NCBI RefSeq assembly: GCF_009725235.1
Contig: NZ_WJFC01000078.1
Location: 1 to 56,594 of the forward strand
Length of the DNA stretch: 56,594 nucleotides
Direction: 5' to 3'
Source of the DNA: Scytonema sp. UIC 10036
GTDB lineage: Bacteria > Cyanobacteriota > Cyanobacteriia > Cyanobacteriales > Nostocaceae
The notes beneath the pieces were generated by a model. The model saw only the letters and a list, made by a program, of their open reading frames with translations. It did no database searches and was not told the origin of the DNA. Made by a program: the position numbers and the translations under genes. The stretch's first letter is position 1; every line of letters begins with the position of its first letter. Below, one piece after another: positions 54,372 through 56,594 of the stretch.

Positions 54372-56594
54372 AATTCTATCTCCTCACGGTCACTGTCTAA
54401 CCCATTCGTTGGCACAAGCTGTAGTTGTTGAACTGTTAGCATCTTCTCGATATTTTCTACCAATTGAGCAACAGTCGGTGATTCAAACAAACTGCGTAAA
54501 GGTAACTCAATCTTAAAAGCTTCCCGCAATCTGGAAATAGCCTGGGTTGCCAGTAAAGAATGTCCACCCAAATCAAAGAAATTATCGTGAATTCCGATAT
54601 TTTCTTGCTTTAATACCTGACCCCAAATATCAGCAACTATCTGCTCTGTCGGAGTACGAGGTGCAACAAAGCCTAGTTTTGACTCCTGATTGTAACTTGG
54701 TACAGGTAATGCAGCGCGGTTTATTTTTCCACTAGGAGCTAGGGGCAATGCTTCTAGCTGTACAATCGCAGAAGGTACCATATGCCCTGGTAGCTTTTCT
54801 TGAAGAAAATCACGTAGCTGTTGGATCAGTTCGCTACTAGTTGAGCCATCATGACAAAACTCAGACTTAGGGACAACATAAGCCACCAAGCGTTTATCAT
54901 CAGGATTCTCTTCTCTAACTACAACTACAGTTTCCTTAACAGCTTGGTGTTGAATCAAAAATGCCTCAATCTCTCCTAGTTCAACCCGAAAACCACGAAT
55001 TTTCACCTGATGGTCAATACGTCCGAGAAATTCTATATTCCCATCGGGAAGCCATCTTCCTAAATCTCCTGTTTTATAAATCAAATCAGCACGATTTGCT
55101 GGTAACTTCTGACTCGCATCTGCAAATGGATTCTCAACAAAGCTTAATTTCGTTTTTTCTTCATTTTTCCAGTAGCCAGCACCCACACCAATTCCCGATA
55201 CGCAAATCTCTCCTGGAGCACCAATCGGTAATAATTTCATTTGCTCATCCAGGATGTAGAGATTTAAGTTGGCGAGCGGTTTGCCAATGGGAATAGTTCG
55301 CTGGTTTTCTGGCAAGGGCTTGTCAACGATAAACTGGGTAATATCATCAGCAGCTTCGGTCGGACCATAAGCGTTAACAATTTTGATTTCGGGATATATT
55401 TGCAGCCACTTATTTACCCAATTAACCGATACTGGTTCCCCGACAACCATCATCCATTTTAAAGACGGCAATTCTCTTTCGTTACTTGGTATCCCCGAAG
55501 TGTGTTCAAGCAACCCGCCAAATAATGCTGGTACTAATTCAACAACTGTTATTTCTTCTGATTTAAGTACTTTAAATAGTTGCTCAGGAATCGCAACAGT
55601 TTCAATATCTACTATTACCGTCCTTCCGCCAATTAAAAGCGGTGCTAAAAACTGCCAAACCGAAATATCAGTTGAAGAAGGGGCGCTTTGCAGAAAACAA
55701 AATTCCTCGGTCAATTTCAACTCATCAAACTGGGCATAAATGTGATTAACTGCACCATCATGTCTAACTATTGCTCCCTTGGGTAGTCCTGTAGAACCAG
55801 AGGTATAGAGCATATAAGCTGGGTCGCTAGCATCGTTTATTGGCTCTAGATTGTCTTGGGGAAGGTTAACAAAACCCAGTTGATCGTATACTGTTAATTC
55901 CTGTTTATGAGTCAGTTGTATACTTTCGGTAATAACCTCGTCTAAACAAATAACCGATTTTAATTGAGGGCATTTATCTATTAATTCTGTCAAAACAGTT
56001 AATAAGGAAGTATCAGTTAAAAGAAACTGAACTTCGCTATTAGATAACATATATTCAATTCGATTTGACGGATAAGTACTATCAATCGGTACGTAAGCAC
56101 CGCCTGCCTTATATATAGCCAGAATAGCAATAAGAAAATTTATATCACGGTCTTTAAATATGCCTACAAACTCACCTTTACCGAGTCCTAATTGACGTAG
56201 CATTACAGCTAATTGATTAGCTTTTTCATTTAACTCTTGATAAGTTAGTTTTGTTTGTCCATCAACTACTGCTGTATTCTTTGGAGTTTTATATACTTGT
56301 TTCTCGAATAACTCATTTATAGTAATATCAACTGGGTATTGTTTAATTTTGTAGTTAAATTCTTGGATAATTTTATGTGTGTCAGAATCACTCAAAACAA
56401 CAATATCTGATATTTTAATATCATCATTAGTCAGAATACTATCTATTATATTTGTGTAGTAATCAGTTACCAATTTAATATTTTCGCTACTAAAAATAGC
56501 CTCATTATAATCTATCGAACCGCAAATATTATCATTTTTTGCAAGAAAAGAAACTGTAATATCATTATTCAGTTTTAGAACATCATTTTTATTG
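54368..56594 (-). CDS. NRPS module ...C-A-PCP (partial, runs off the right edge)
   Basis: The frame is open to the window end. The first 40 visible residues (ITVSFLAKNDNICGSIDYN, FSSENIKLVTDYYTNI) are the end of a condensation domain, so the TTG at 56473 is internal, not a start. Adenylation domain with YTSGSTGLPKGA and PCP with LGGHSLLATQAI follow, then a short acidic tail. Pocket residues read D-I-W-E-M-V-A-D-D-K, which resembles the DIWEL-type code I recall for 2,4-diaminobutyrate in pyoverdine and syringomycin synthetases; Met/Val replace Leu/Thr, so the call is tentative. Translationally coupled to the next NRPS. Confidence 0.92.
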   Translation of the reverse strand, partial: NKNDVLKLNNDITVSFLAKNDNICGSIDYNEAIFSSENIKLVTDYYTNIIDSILTNDDIKISDIVVLSDSDTHKIIQEFNYKIKQYPVDITINELFEKQVYKTPKNTAVVDGQTKLTYQELNEKANQLAVMLRQLGLGKGEFVGIFKDRDINFLIAILAIYKAGGAYVPIDSTYPSNRIEYMLSNSEVQFLLTDTSLLTVLTELIDKCPQLKSVICLDEVITESIQLTHKQELTVYDQLGFVNLPQDNLEPINDASDPAYMLYTSGSTGLPKGAIVRHDGAVNHIYAQFDELKLTEEFCFLQSAPSSTDISVWQFLAPLLIGGRTVIVDIETVAIPEQLFKVLKSEEITVVELVPALFGGLLEHTSGIPSNERELPSLKWMMVVGEPVSVNWVNKWLQIYPEIKIVNAYGPTEAADDITQFIVDKPLPENQRTIPIGKPLANLNLYILDEQMKLLPIGAPGEICVSGIGVGAGYWKNEEKTKLSFVENPFADASQKLPANRADLIYKTGDLGRWLPDGNIEFLGRIDHQVKIRGFRVELGEIEAFLIQHQAVKETVVVVREENPDDKRLVAYVVPKSEFCHDGSTSSELIQQLRDFLQEKLPGHMVPSAIVQLEALPLAPSGKINRAALPVPSYNQESKLGFVAPRTPTEQIVADIWGQVLKQENIGIHDNFFDLGGHSLLATQAISRLREAFKIELPLRSLFESPTVAQLVENIEKMLTVQQLQLVPTNGLDSDREEIEL

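Noticed and set aside
56471..56473. TTG as start of the last NRPS gene
   Set aside because: The frame stays open to the window edge and the residues before it belong to a condensation domain.

Overview
The window looks like chromosomal DNA of a filamentous, probably heterocystous (Nostocales-type) cyanobacterium. The evidence is repeated GCGATCGC (HIP1) octamers, small palindromic dispersed repeats, and gene families typical of that group (DUF2808, pentapeptide-repeat, TPR, GUN4, NACHT, AMIN-TonB receptor). No rRNA, tRNA or CRISPR array was seen. Family assignments come from reading the translations; no database search was run.

Layout. 1-2.8 kb holds the tail of a DUF4351 protein, a repeat-rich stretch, a DUF2808 protein and a DUF4149 membrane protein. 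2.9-4.4 kb is copy A of a duplicated cassette: a 111-aa unknown, a 108-aa unknown and an MbtH-like protein. 4.7-10.6 kb holds a pentapeptide protein, a truncated ParA, a 1010-aa membrane-NACHT-GUN4 protein, a RAYT transposase fragment and a relic of a TolC-like gene. 10.7-18.4 kb is a run of minus-strand genes: copy B of the cassette, a type II thioesterase, an unusual ISP-specificity-domain/ACP fusion, a TolC-like protein, an internally deleted TonB receptor, a PepSY protein and a PvdQ-type acylase. 18.4-26.9 kb is rearranged accessory DNA: a broken IS5-type element that cuts off a TPR gene, an intact TonB siderophore receptor, a broken IS110 element and a 5'-truncated ferric-siderophore binding protein.

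26.9-56.6 kb is a minus-strand NRPS/PKS cluster that runs off the right edge. In transcription order it encodes NRPS C-A-PCP (A-domain code DIWEMVADDK, perhaps 2,4-diaminobutyrate), NRPS TubC-C-A-PCP (DFWNIGMVHK, threonine), a PanP-like aspartate 1-decarboxylase, PKS KS-AT-KR-ACP, PKS KS-AT-KR*-ACP with a KR whose nucleotide-binding motif is destroyed, a methyltransferase, NRPS C-A-PCP-TE (VDWIISLANK, beta-alanine-like), two cytochromes P450, an SDR, a sucrase/ferredoxin-like protein and a MATE exporter. A second SDR gene lies further downstream.

How they may work together. The decarboxylase would make the beta-alanine that the terminal NRPS module appears to select. MbtH, the type II thioesterase and perhaps the free ACP would support the assembly line. 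MATE would export the product. The TonB receptor, PepSY protein, acylase and binding-protein relic suggest, without proving, an iron-chelating product. The predicted backbone is ...-(Dab?)-Thr-(beta-hydroxy ketide)-(beta-keto ketide)-beta-Ala, released by a thioesterase with Cys as its apparent nucleophile. I do not recognise this combination as a described natural product.

The window also records recent genome change: a duplicated cassette whose two copies provide near-empty sites for two different MITEs, near-perfect homogenisation of two AT domains, and several genes reduced to relics.
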